Shown in pieces: positions 35,011 through 51,545 of a stretch of DNA of 64,000 nucleotides. The stretch is from Archilochus colubris (Eukaryota; Chordata; Aves; Apodiformes; Trochilidae). Under the pieces are notes generated by a model. The model was not told the origin of the DNA and searched no databases. It was given only the letters and a program-made list of their open reading frames with translations. The position numbers and the translations under genes were made by a program. Location: positions 10,194,501 through 10,258,500 of the forward strand of contig CM041101.1 of NCBI GenBank assembly GCA_023079485.1, in the 5' to 3' direction. The stretch's first letter is position 1. Every line of letters starts with the position of its first letter.

Positions 35011-36635
35011 AATAGTCCCTGGCCAATTAGCTGCATGTGTACTGTCAGTGTGTCCTCTTATACCCATCATAAGCCCTAGCATAAAAAGTTTTAAAATCTT
35101 AGCAACAAGAACGGTCTTAAAAGCACAAAAAACTGAACAGGGAGATTTTTTCATAATCAAACCTTCTTTGTTCACAAAACAGAATGTTTCTGACATGAGC
35201 TTCTGCAGCTTCCCATTAGAATAACAAAACCAGGCTTCAAACATTTACTACCCCTTGTTCCTTTAGGCTGTCAGAATAACACACGTGGGACATTAACTCT
35301 GGTTATTGTCAACGTGTTGGAGGAAAAACCTTCCTTTCAGATGATGCTGTTGGTCTGATGTGCAGAGAGGGGCTGTTATCTGCTGCTTTCTTGAGCCATT
35401 TTCCTTGTTTATTTTCTGTGCCCATGGCTCCTGCTCCATCCTGGGAAACTTGACTCCAGGCTCTCTCTGTGGAGCTGGGGATCAGCTCCTGCCACCCGTG
35501 GGCTCTGCCCAGGAGCACCTGTGGGCAGCTGGTGAATTCATCAGCTTCTGATCTGACATGAGAATTTCTCAATTTTAACATAATCTTCACCACTCAGTCT
35601 CTGCTTTTTAAGGACCCTCCCTGTCCAAGAGCATCAATTGGTGGTTTTAGATTCAGGGTTTTGATGGTTTTTTTTTACTGGACATCATTGATATTAGTGT
35701 TGCTATGACCCTGCTTGACAAAAAGAACCAAAACTCAGACCTTCAGTGGTTTTGTTATCTTGGTTTTTTATAAGAGTGTGAAGATCTGAAATGAGGATGT
35801 TGCTTATCTGTGTTGGTGTTCAGCTGCTGTCAGCTAACTGGCCAAGGCTTTCACTTTAATTCCTAGTAGGGACCTCATCTGGAAAAGTTTTCTTGACTTT
35901 ATACTCAGTCAAGTAAATCTTGGTTTGCTTGTTCTTATTTTCTATCTTTATAATGACAAATTATATCCTTTTATGTACTCTAGCAGTAAAGATACATTAT
36001 GCCTGCTGGGGAACGTGTGATGCTTTGCTGTGGCACACTATCAGTGAGTGAGTTACAAAAAATGTTTGTTTTTTAAAAGTCACCTCAAACCACAAATCAC
36101 CTCATTCTTAGAGCTTTTATTTGCATATTATGTTGAACCACAGGAGTTTCATTTGTGGATCATGTTGTTCATTTGTGGATCAAACCAAACTGGTGGCAGC
36201 CAGGAGAAGGATTTCTTGGCCACCTTTGCTCTTCAGTGTTTTTAAAGAGGAAATACTAAACCTGCATAGAAACTAAAAGGGGTACTGTGGCACGTGCCAG
36301 GAGAAGCTACAGGTGCTAAAGAAACCGAGTCAGTTATTACTGAAAACTATTTTTCATTTCCAGCAGTGTGTCCATCCTGCTCAGAACTGGATGGGAAATA
36401 ACATCAAAATAGAAGGTCCAGGGTGTATTCTCTAGGTCTGTGCATTGCATACGAGTCGTGGGAAACAGTGAATGTAACAGTTGAGTAATTTAAATGTTTT
36501 ATTTATTACAGTAGTGTGACATTTTCAAGTCTATTCTGTTTTGGTTTGTTTGGTTTTTAACTCAGTCTCATACCTCTCCAGGAAGGAAAAGTGACCCATT
36601 TTTGTACTAAATTGTAAACTAATGTGCTTGTTTAA

Positions 36636-36641
36636 AATAAA
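36636..36641 (+). terminator. QSOX2: Candidate QSOX2 poly(A) signal
   Basis: AATAAA followed within 40 bases by a T/G-rich stretch (GTGAGTTTGGGCTTTTTAC), as expected for a cleavage site. Confidence 0.45.
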
Positions 36642-36679
36642 TTGCAAACATTTGGGCAAAGTGAGTTTGGGCTTTTTAC

Positions 36680-38560
36680 TTGTACTTTCAAGTTCCTTTT
36701 ACATCAGCTGTAGTGCAAGGGGAGCTGTTACACACATCCATTTCAAACCATATCTATCATTTTATGTGGGTATGTTTTAAAAAGCACCAGGAGCAGGTAA
36801 ACTTCTGCTCCATTTCTTTCCCTGTTATCCCATACAAAATGTGAATGTCTGCAGGAGCGATGGAAAAATTGCCTTTTTCTGAACAACTGTTTGCACATTA
36901 TCCTCATACATACAGACATACACAAATCTTCTTTTCCCTTAGGAAAACAGGTTGCAAACCTGAATGCTGCCAATTCTGAATCGTTCTGTGGCTTCTGCTG
37001 CCACCCATGGTGGCTCTGAGGAGGTGGGATGGGTGGCTTGTCACAAGTATTGATTGTCACAAGTGTAGTGAGACAGGACCAGGTGCCCTGAGTTATTGAT
37101 GAGTGGGTGTGGGTTCACCTGTGTCTGGCCTCCCTCCTGAGCATGTGAAGGAGCAGGGGGCCAATAAGAGAGCAGCTGACACCCATGGAGAGAGTTCTCA
37201 CTCTTCAGTGAGGATGGAGAAGTCCACAGCTCGAGGAGCTCCAGGAGCAGGCAAGAAGGGGTAGATCCCGGAGCCCCAGGAACAGCCCTAGGACATCGTC
37301 CAGGAATGGGCTAAACCCTGAGGCCTCAGGATCAGCCCTAGGAGCAAGAAGGGCTCCTCCCGCTACACGCAAGTAGCTGCAGGGGTACTCCAGGATGTTT
37401 TTAGAAATCAGTAGGATTTCTAAACCTGTAGATGAGGTTCTTTGAAGTCTGGCTCTACAGTCCACTTCTCCAGGGAGATGTTTTCTCACTAGCCTGTGGC
37501 CTTGACTTGGGAAGCAGTGATGTCTGCTGGGGAAGCTCAGGAATGGGCTCACTGCCTGTCCTGAGGACAGATGCAGGGACATTGTCCCTGGTGGGGCAGG
37601 GATGGGAGTGCCTGTTCTTGCACCCGATGTTCATACATCTGTCTGCTTTTAAAGAGGTGCAGGGTTGGTGCCTTCTCCTACCTGAGCAGGAGGGTGTGAG
37701 AGTGTGCAGAGACTCCAGAGAGTGCAGAGATCATCCAGAAGGACTTCTGTGGAAACCCACTGAGATAGTGTCACAGTGTGAGTGGTCTGCAGGGCTGAAA
37801 ATGGGCACTGAAGGGCTGGTGTGCCAACAATGGTCCTGAGCAGGACATGAGACACTGTCCTGCACAGTCACAACTGCCACATGCAGTGTGGGACAGCCAC
37901 CACCACACACACACACCTTACACTGCTTCCTTACAGGACCAGAACAAAAATCCACACTAAAAATCATCCCCCAGCAGCTGTTGGTGGCCCTGGGGCAGGT
38001 GGAGGTGCAGACCCAAGGTTCCTGCAGCAGGGTGCTGGTGATGCTCTGCCCACACCCCAGCTGTTCTCCAGCCTGACATCTCTGGGTACTTCATTTGGGG
38101 AGCACAGATCCTGGTCCCCAGAACATCTGCATTGTGTCCAACCCCACAGGTCTGAGCTGTCCCCCAGGCTGGGACCTGTCTCCTGGCCAGGTGAAACACC
38201 TGAGGGGACATTCCTGACCCAGCCATTAGCCCCCTCAGCCACACAGAACCCAGAGCAGGTAGGGTGGCAGCCTGGCACCCAGGGGTGCTGAGGAAGGATG
38301 TGGGACCAATGTGGGTGCCAGGGGCAGGGCTTTTTGGGGGCTCAACGTGGAGCCGGTTCCTCTGCTACCCCCTGGGGCAGGCGAAAGTCCCGGTGCTGCC
38401 GGCCGCAGGAACATATGTGTGTTCCGAGCCTCCCGCCCCTAAGCTGCTTTTATTAATTTGTAATCCCCTGCGAGCAGGAGGTAAAGGGATTCAGGGGATT
38501 AACGGGCTCACAGTAACAACCACAATTATCAGCTCCGGCTGCCTGGAACAAGCGGTGCAC
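36680..38560. other. QSOX2-LHX3 intergenic region
   Basis: Becomes GC-richer from about 37080. It includes a short local duplication (GCCCTAGGA-containing units starting at 37271 and 37321). No exon was found. Several frames are open by chance because of composition. Confidence 0.5.
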
Positions 38561-38566
38561 ACACGC

Positions 38567-38940
38567 ACGGGGCTGTGCACCCCGACAGACAGACAGACAG
38601 ACACAGACAGAGTACACGTGCCCACACGCCCCTGCACACACACCGACACCTCTGCACATGCGGACACACAAACACCACGGAACGGAGCACAAGGGTGCAG
38701 ACACAGGCACACGCACCTGATGCACACACACCAAAGCCTGCACACTCACGGGGCCGCACCGCCTGGCACACCACCCCTGCACACCCCCCCCCTGCACACA
38801 CCCCCCTGCACACACACCCCTGCACACAAACAGTCTACAAACACGGGCACACCCCTGCTCGCACACTCACAGCCCCATGTGTGGCCCCCTGCACCCCCAT
38901 GTGCACACCCACCTGCACATACAACCGCACACACACGTTC
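38567..38940 (+). repeat. CA-rich minisatellite upstream of LHX3
   Basis: A G-poor stretch of ACAC, (CAGA)n (38583-38608) and CACCCCTGCA-type imperfect repeats about 370 bp long. It ends about 620 bp before the LHX3 start codon. The opposite strand is TG-rich. Confidence 0.9.
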
Positions 38941-39035
38941 CCGGCTGCCCTGCCCTCAATTAATGCAATTAACCTCCTCCGGCGCTGGTTGCCACGGGTC
39001 AGGCAGGAGTCCTCACCCGTTACCTCTCCACGCTC

Positions 39036-39048
39036 ATTAATTAATTAG
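39036..39048 (+). promoter_or_regulatory. LHX3: Tandem homeodomain-type sites upstream of LHX3
   Basis: ATTAATTAATTAG contains overlapping TAAT/ATTA cores on both strands, about 510 bp before the start codon. CAATTAATGCAATTAA lies close by at 38957-38972. Such AT blocks stand out at the edge of a GC-rich island. Auto- or cross-regulation by LIM or paired-type homeodomain factors is inference. Confidence 0.4.
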
Positions 39049-39559
39049 TGAAGGGGAACGAGTCCCCACCGGCTTCCCACGGGCGGCGTCGGGGCAGCCC
39101 CGCGCCGCGGGGAAAACGAAATCCGGACGGGGGGGCTGGCGAGGGGTGTCCGGTCCCGGGGGGAGTCTCCCCCTGACGGCGACCCCCCCGCTCCACTCTG
39201 TGCCGCCGCCGGGGGCTTTGCGGGGGCCGCGGGGCCGTTCTGTTTCCGAGGACGGGGGCTGCGGCCTGAGACCCTGTGGCGACCCCGGCCACGCGTGGGA
39301 CGGGGGGGGTAGTTTTCCCCCCTCCCCTCTCGCTTTTGTGATGCTAAAGAGCCCCGCGGTGAACCGCGGCCCAGCTGCGGCCCGACCCGACGGCGCGGTG
39401 CCGCCCCCGGCCCGCCCCTCCTCTCCCCCCCCACCGCTCCGCCCCGGGCTGCTGCCAGCCCCCGTGCCGCTCCCTGCGCTCCCCTCCGCGACGATCCGCC
39501 ACTCCTCCGCAGCCACCCGCGCACCTCGGACGGCGCCCGGAACGCCCGTGGAGGCCGCG

Positions 39560-45703
<6,144 letters not shown>

Positions 45704-46055
45704 TACAGGGTCCACCACCGTGCCACGGGAAAGGAAAGGACTCGGGACTGTTCAATGTCATCTACTCTTGGAAATAAAGGAGGGACAAACCGTGGCCACT
45801 GAGCGGGGCAGGAAAGTGGGACAGGACGGAGGGAGCAGCTGCGCTTCGCAGTGAGCTGACAGGGGACAGTGGGCAAAGGCACCTGCATCCCAGTGAGACA
45901 GTGTCCACACGAAACCAGTTCTTGTGTCTTTACTAAACACCAAGACTTGTGCTTTAAAGATTTGATATGAGGTATTTTGCTTTCTGTTGTCAGTGCATTC
46001 TCCAAAGCAAGGACTTGCTTCATCACCCACCCACACCGAAACCTTTTAAAGAGAA

Positions 46056-46061
46056 AATAAA
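46056..46061 (+). terminator. LHX3: Candidate LHX3 poly(A) signal
   Basis: AATAAA within AAAATAAAATCC, about 350 bases after the stop codon. It is the middle one of three candidates. Confidence 0.35.
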
Positions 46062-46750
46062 ATCCCCATCCACGGTGAAAGGTGTGACAGTGTCTATATT
46101 TCTATAGGAGAAATGTTGTGAATCACTTCAGAAATCCATGGTAGAAAACTCTGTTCTTCCAGCAGATGTTTTAAAAAGCTCACCGATGCGGTATGTCCCC
46201 TTTATTTGGATTTTACACTCACTTTTCTAAAATTAAATGCTCTTTCATATGCCAATCATTTACCAGCAACCCTTTTCCTTTGTAAAATGAAAATCATACG
46301 TTAATTCTGCTTCTCACCTTTTTAATTTTAGATTGCTAGTTTTATTCTTCCATAGAAGCATTAAACCGGGACTAGATGTGTTTATTACCAAGGAACTGCA
46401 CATTTATCACCAGGTCAAGAGGTGATTTTTCTTGACCCAGGAACACTAGTGGCTCTGGGTTGGGAATTATCTTTCTTTCAAATTCCTTTGCAACAGTTTT
46501 ACTGCAAAGTGTCTCAAAAATCACCCTGATGTCTTGTTGCCAAATCCCTTCTTGAAGGGGGGGGTGTGTGAGTTCTCTCAGCTGGGGGGTTCGGGTGGTT
46601 CGGTTCCAGCCCTTCCCTGCTGGGAGCTCATGGGAGGCAGCACACATTTTCCTGGTGACACTTCTCTGTTCCAGGCATTTGTGTGTCTCTGCAGATCTAG
46701 TTTGAGCTGATTGTGAGGAAAGGCAAGACAATGTGTATATTGTTCTCTGT

Positions 46751-46773
46751 AAAAAAAAAAAAAAAAAAAAAAA
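46751..46773 (+). repeat. Poly-A run
   Basis: About 23 A after GTTCTCTGT, in the LHX3 downstream region. No retrogene body was recognised before it. Confidence 0.9.
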
Positions 46774-48092
46774 TTGCATTAACTGTAGATTCTGTGGATG
46801 TCCAGTGTCTTTTATTTATATTCTCGCTTTCTCTCTGATGATCAACTAGTTCAAGATTACAAATAAATTTGTCAGCTAAACTTAAAATAGTCTTTTGCTA
46901 AATTCACACCCAAAGCATCAATATAGGAAAAACAATTTCTGACACTAAAAGGAAAAGCCCTCGAGATGCGACGCCTCAATTCAACTGAGTGTTGAAATAC
47001 ACTTTTTGCTCTAAACACAGGAGCAACCTCACTGATGTGAACATGCTGTGATAAAAATGCCAGTTTTGGAGGCAGGAAACCCCTGGGAGATCCAAACAGT
47101 GTTGCAGGCAATTTTTGACAGCTCGTGGTTATTTTTCAGCATTTGTTGCAAAGGTAGAAATACAGAAGGTAGAATTTTGTGCTGAGAAAGCAATTGTGAA
47201 TAGCAGAGTCAGGTAATGGCTGCCTGTGGGCACTAAGTTGTGCCCGTGGAACACTAAAAATCAGATGTTGGAATATTTCAAGGAGAAATAAGAAAGAAGA
47301 GAGGGAAAAAGCCCTGAGGAATTGAGCTTGGCTGAGCACATGGCTCCCGTGTGTGTGTGCCCATCTCTTCCTCCACCAGTGGCTGTGGTCGTGCTCCTCA
47401 AGTCTCTGGTTTAAGAATCAGTTGGGAGACATTTTCTAAAGCTCAGGGGTTTTAAGTCTCCCGTTCCTGTGGGAACTCAGGGAATATTTGTACTGAGTTC
47501 TGCCTGCTCTGGCCCCACGGGTGATGCTCTGCTCTCTGCCCCCATCCTGCTCTTTGTGGGGGACCCCACAGGATGAGCTGTGCTGTCACCAGGAGTCTGC
47601 CAGCCCTGGCACAGCCTCTGTTGCCTCAGGGACTCACCAGATGTCAGGCGGTGACACCTGGAATGGTCTGGCTTTAATTTCTTACTTTTTCCAAAGGCCC
47701 CCCAGCTGCTGGCAGGCCTGGGTGCTGTGCTGCCTGCTCTGCTCTCTCCCTGTGCTCTCCCAAACTGCAGCTGTGGGGGCTCTGTGCTTCCCCCAGCACC
47801 CACCTAGCACTCCCTGCCTCCTGAGCCTTGGATGGGAGAGGGTGGGACACCAACACCTCCAGGAGCCAGCTGGTACTGGGAGTATCTGCAGAGAGATCTG
47901 CATTTGCAGCCTCCTTGAGAAGCACCCACACTGTGTGAGCATCTCTGCAGCTTTCCCTGGAGTCTGAGGAGGGGAAACGTGGACAGTGGGACAGTGTCTG
48001 CTCTCAGGGGGTCACCAGAACTCTGCCCAAAGCAAAAGGTGTCCATGGCCCCTGCCATAGTGCTGCCACATCATTTACACAAGAGAAACTCA

Positions 48093-48195
48093 CTTTTTTT
48101 TCTTCTTCCTCTTTTTTCCTTTTCTCTTTTTCCTTTCTTTCCTTCTTTCCTTTTTCTTTTTTTTTTTCTTTTTCTGTTTTTTTTTTTTTTCTTTC
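48093..48195 (+). repeat. Pyrimidine tract ending in an acceptor-like CAG
   Basis: A C/T run of about 100 bases, broken by a single G at 48176, is followed by AG at 48196-48197. It resembles a strong 3' splice site, but no coding exon follows. Confidence 0.85.
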
Positions 48196-48767
48196 AGGAG
48201 ATCCAACCCAAGAGCTGCTACAGCAGAGGAGGCTCAAACCCCACAGACTGAAACCATGGGGCTTTGGGTGTAAAAACACCAAGCTAGTTGGGACCCAGGG
48301 GTGACACACACAAATTTGTTGGTGTGTCTGCTCCTGGGGGATTTTTCAGGTGGGTGAAGTTGGGTCTTCTGCAGCCAAAGCAGAAATTTGCTTCATTTGG
48401 AGGCTGAGCCCAGAGCTGGGCTTGGCACCAAGAGCCTGGAGCTGCTCTATCATCCTTCTCCAGGACTCAGGAATAAGGAGACAACTGTTGCTGCCAGCCA
48501 GAAGGTACATCCCAAGGACAATCCAACTTCTGAAGTAATTAGAAAATAGTGGGATTTTAAAAAGCAGATTGCAAAGGTTAATCCAGACGGAAAGTAGGAG
48601 TTTTTAGGAGTTTATGTTTTCAAGAATTCTGTGGTTTCTGTTCTCTTTCTCGCTGATCTGGAGACACCCTCACTACACCTGGGTGGGCGATTTGCATCAA
48701 AACATTCTGGCAGTTCAAGTATAAATAATATTTTCTTACAAAAGAATATTAAATATTCTTCTTTCTT

Positions 48768-48827
48768 AAAAAAAAAAAAAAAAAAAAGAAAAAAAAAAGA
48801 AAAAAAAAAGAAAAAAGGAACAAGAAC
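48768..48827 (+). repeat. A-rich simple repeat
   Basis: A run of A followed by GAAAAAAAA-type units. Confidence 0.9.
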
Positions 48828-49689
48828 AAAAAGACAGCAATGTAGCTCATTTTAGGATAACGATGTTGTTACAAACCCAGCTTAGAAACTGTAGGAATTA
48901 AACACGTTTTTTATACATCTTTTTCTCTGGGTTCTCCTCCCGGCAAACCCCAGGCACTGCTGCTCCTCTCTCCCCAGGAATTCCCAGCGGAATGGCTGAA
49001 TTTAAGGAAGGAAGCGATGCAGATCCCCACCTCAGCCTTTATGCTTTGCTTGGAGAGCAGAACGGGCTGAAAGTTCCCGGTGCTTGTGCTGCTCCGAACG
49101 CGGAGCAGAACTCCCCGCGTGTCCTGATCCCAAATTCAGGGATTGCTTTTCAGCCCCTCCGGTCAGGGCTGAGGCTCCGGGGCTCCATTACCATAAATGC
49201 TTTCTTCCTCTTAAAAAGAAAACCAATTTGAAAGAAGCAAATAAAACTAACACTGTCCGACTGACTGACAGCTTGTAAAACCCAGACAGAATTAGGACGA
49301 GGGGGTTGAGGTAGCTCAGTTTGCAGGTGAAGCTTTACAACCTCTGCTGATCTGCCTGAGTGCAGGGAATCTTTGTGTTCCCAGGAAGGAAAATTTAATG
49401 TATGGGTTTTTTGGTTTTTTTCCCCCAAACGGTGTATTCCTTTTTCAGAAGCAGCTGTGCCTCAGCTCCCCTTACATACAGACGCAGAAAAGGGTTAGAT
49501 GTTGTGCCAAAGAGTAGAAAAAAAAATTTATTATTATTTTATTTTTAAAAACAATTTATTTCCTGTATGAGGTAAATGAAAGCAACCCCCTCACACTGAC
49601 ACACCACGCCAGGGGGGACAGACACCACCGTACTGGTAAATATTCTCTGCTTTTTGGGGGGAGGTATCAGCTCTGCAAGGAACACATTC

Positions 49690-49860
49690 CTCGGGGCGGC
49701 TGCCGGGACCCAACACCGCGGACCGGGCCGAGAGCAGCGAGGCGGCGGAGCCGGTGCCGGGAGGGAGGCTCAGCCCCTCGGTTCCGTTCAGACAGCTCCG
49801 GAGGCAGCTCCGGATTGGGGCCAAGCAGGGCTGGGACGGGCGGGTTTGCTCAGCCTGAAC
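49690..49860. promoter_or_regulatory. Small CpG cluster 4 kb downstream of LHX3
   Basis: A short stretch with many CpG (for example CACCGCGGACCGGGCCGAG and GAGGCGGCGGAGCCGG) in DNA that is otherwise CpG-poor. It could be an orphan CpG island, an enhancer or a promoter of a non-coding RNA. Confidence 0.4.
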
Positions 49861-50269
49861 CAGGGGAACGAGGTGGCAAAAAAAGGGGTGTCCCCACCTG
49901 GGGCTGGCCCGGGGACAGCACAGACCCCCCGGTGTCCCCTCTGGGGACATTAGTGTGCCTGTGGGGACAGGGGCCAGCTGGAAACCCTGACTCACGGAGA
50001 ACAGGAGGGTGGCTGGGGACAGAACCTCCAGGCCCCCTCTGGCGGCTTCTCCCGAATGGATCGGAGCAAAGATGCTGTCGCCACCCAGAGCACCCAGGTC
50101 TGTGGGAGTGAGGCAAGCAAAGCCCTGCGTGATTTGTACACTGAAATAACATCTAAAAGCAGCAAAGGACTTCGTTAAAACCTGACAGGAAAGGCAAGCT
50201 GGTAAAAAGATGCTGAGAAAAAGAAGTGAAGATGTTTAAGTGAGTTGGTTTTGTGTGTGTGCTTTTGTT

Positions 50270-50395
50270 GTTATTGGTTGGTTGGTTGGGTTGGGTTTTG
50301 GCTGTTTTTTTTTTGTTTGTTTGTTTTTGTTTTTTTTTTTGTTCTGTTTTGGTTTGGTTTTGCTTTTTTTGTTTTTGTTTTTTTCCTTTCTGACA
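50270..50395 (+). repeat. T/G-rich simple repeat (GGTT, GTTT units)
   Basis: GGTTGGTTGGTTGGG changing into GTTTGTTTGTTTTTG and T runs, about 125 bases. Confidence 0.9.
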
Positions 50396-51495
50396 TTTTA
50401 TTATGTTCCCGGGTTTGCACTAAACCCCAGGTGCAGGTGTGTTTGCTGGCACAGGGATGCTGTGCATCCCTCCCAGGAACAGAGCCTGGGAAAAACGCGG
50501 ATGTAGGCTGCAGAAATCACTGCTGCTGTGCTTGGCAGTTTGCAATCTGAGGGTGAAAAATAATCTGATAGCCCAGTATGCAGGGCTCCTGGATTTCGAT
50601 GAACTTCTACATTTTGTTTTCTTTCCGGTCTGAATGAGGACTCGGGTGATTCCCAACAAACGAATCAGGGAGCTCTGGTGTAGCCACAGGGATTCTGGAG
50701 CCAGGACTGGGCAGTGCCACTGCCAGGGCATCCTGGCTGCTGTCCGGGGACCCTGGGAGCAGCGATGGTCCCGAGGGAGGAGGATCCGAAGGGAGGGGAC
50801 GTGGCTCCCTTCCTGCGCAGCTGCTGTCCCAGTGTGTGAAGAGCTGAGATTCTTGGTCTGAACCCAGAGAAAACACAGAGGAAAGGTAACAAATGGCTCA
50901 GTCCTGACTCACCGGAGATTTTTATTTTTTTTTAATGTGACCCAAACTCTCCTCAGGTAGCAGAGGCAGAGCTGCCTGTGGGGAGGAAAAAGACATCCCA
51001 GAGGTTTGGACTCAGTGAATGTTCCAGCAAAGATGCTGCATTTTAACAGGCAGCTGTGGTCACCAGCAGCCCCCAGTTTAGCCAACACCAAACTCCACAC
51101 CTTTTTTAGCTCCCTGGTTCTTTTTCCCCTGTGGCCTGAAGAGCATCTCTGTCTCTCCAGGGAAGGCAAAGCCACTTGCTGCCAGTCCCTGCCTCTCACT
51201 CCCACCCGGGCATTGGCCTCTTCCACCTCCTCCACAGAAGCCTGTAAAAAGTCTCCGAGTCAGCTGGAGGCAAGTAAATCATTCCTGACAGCTACATCTC
51301 TACAGGGCAGTTAGAATTAATGTAACAATTTGGCGTTTAATGAAGCAACAAGATGCTGGGCTGCAGAGAATGGCCGGGACCTGCTGCAGTCACATTATCA
51401 TCCCCGAGGGACCCAAACGGCAGCGGCTCCATCAGCTGCGGGGCTGGGGCTGAGCAAAGCCCCGCCTGGCAGGGAAGCGGAGTGGCCAGGAGGGG

Positions 51496-51545
51496 ACAGC
51501 CAGAGCTGGGGACAAACAGCCAGAGCTGGGGACAAACAGCCAGAC
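51496..51545 (+). repeat. 20-bp tandem repeat
   Basis: The unit ACAGCCAGAGCTGGGGACAA occurs twice in perfect tandem, then half a third copy. Confidence 0.9.

Larger units (their letters stand above)
33419..36641 (+). other. QSOX2: Probable QSOX2 3' UTR
   Basis: Non-coding, AT-rich sequence after the QSOX2 stop. The clearest poly(A) signal I found is AATAAA at 36636-36641, which would give a 3.2-kb UTR. Earlier cleavage at a variant signal is possible. Confidence 0.4.
45704..46867 (+). other. LHX3: LHX3 3' UTR, candidate poly(A) sites
   Basis: AATAAA occurs at 45773-45778, 46056-46061 and 46862-46867. The first is only 70 bases after the stop codon. The sequence stays AT-rich and non-coding to the third, so a UTR of up to about 1.2 kb with alternative ends is possible. 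Confidence 0.45.

Noticed and set aside
38264..39040. 258-codon frame rich in His, Thr and Pro
   Set aside because: It is a translation of the CA-rich minisatellite.
46751..46773. Poly-A run as the tail of a processed retrogene
   Set aside because: No intronless coding body or target-site duplication could be seen beside it.
50274..50303. Telomere-like GGTT/GGGTT motif
   Set aside because: Units are GGTT and GTTT, not TTAGGG; it is an ordinary simple repeat.
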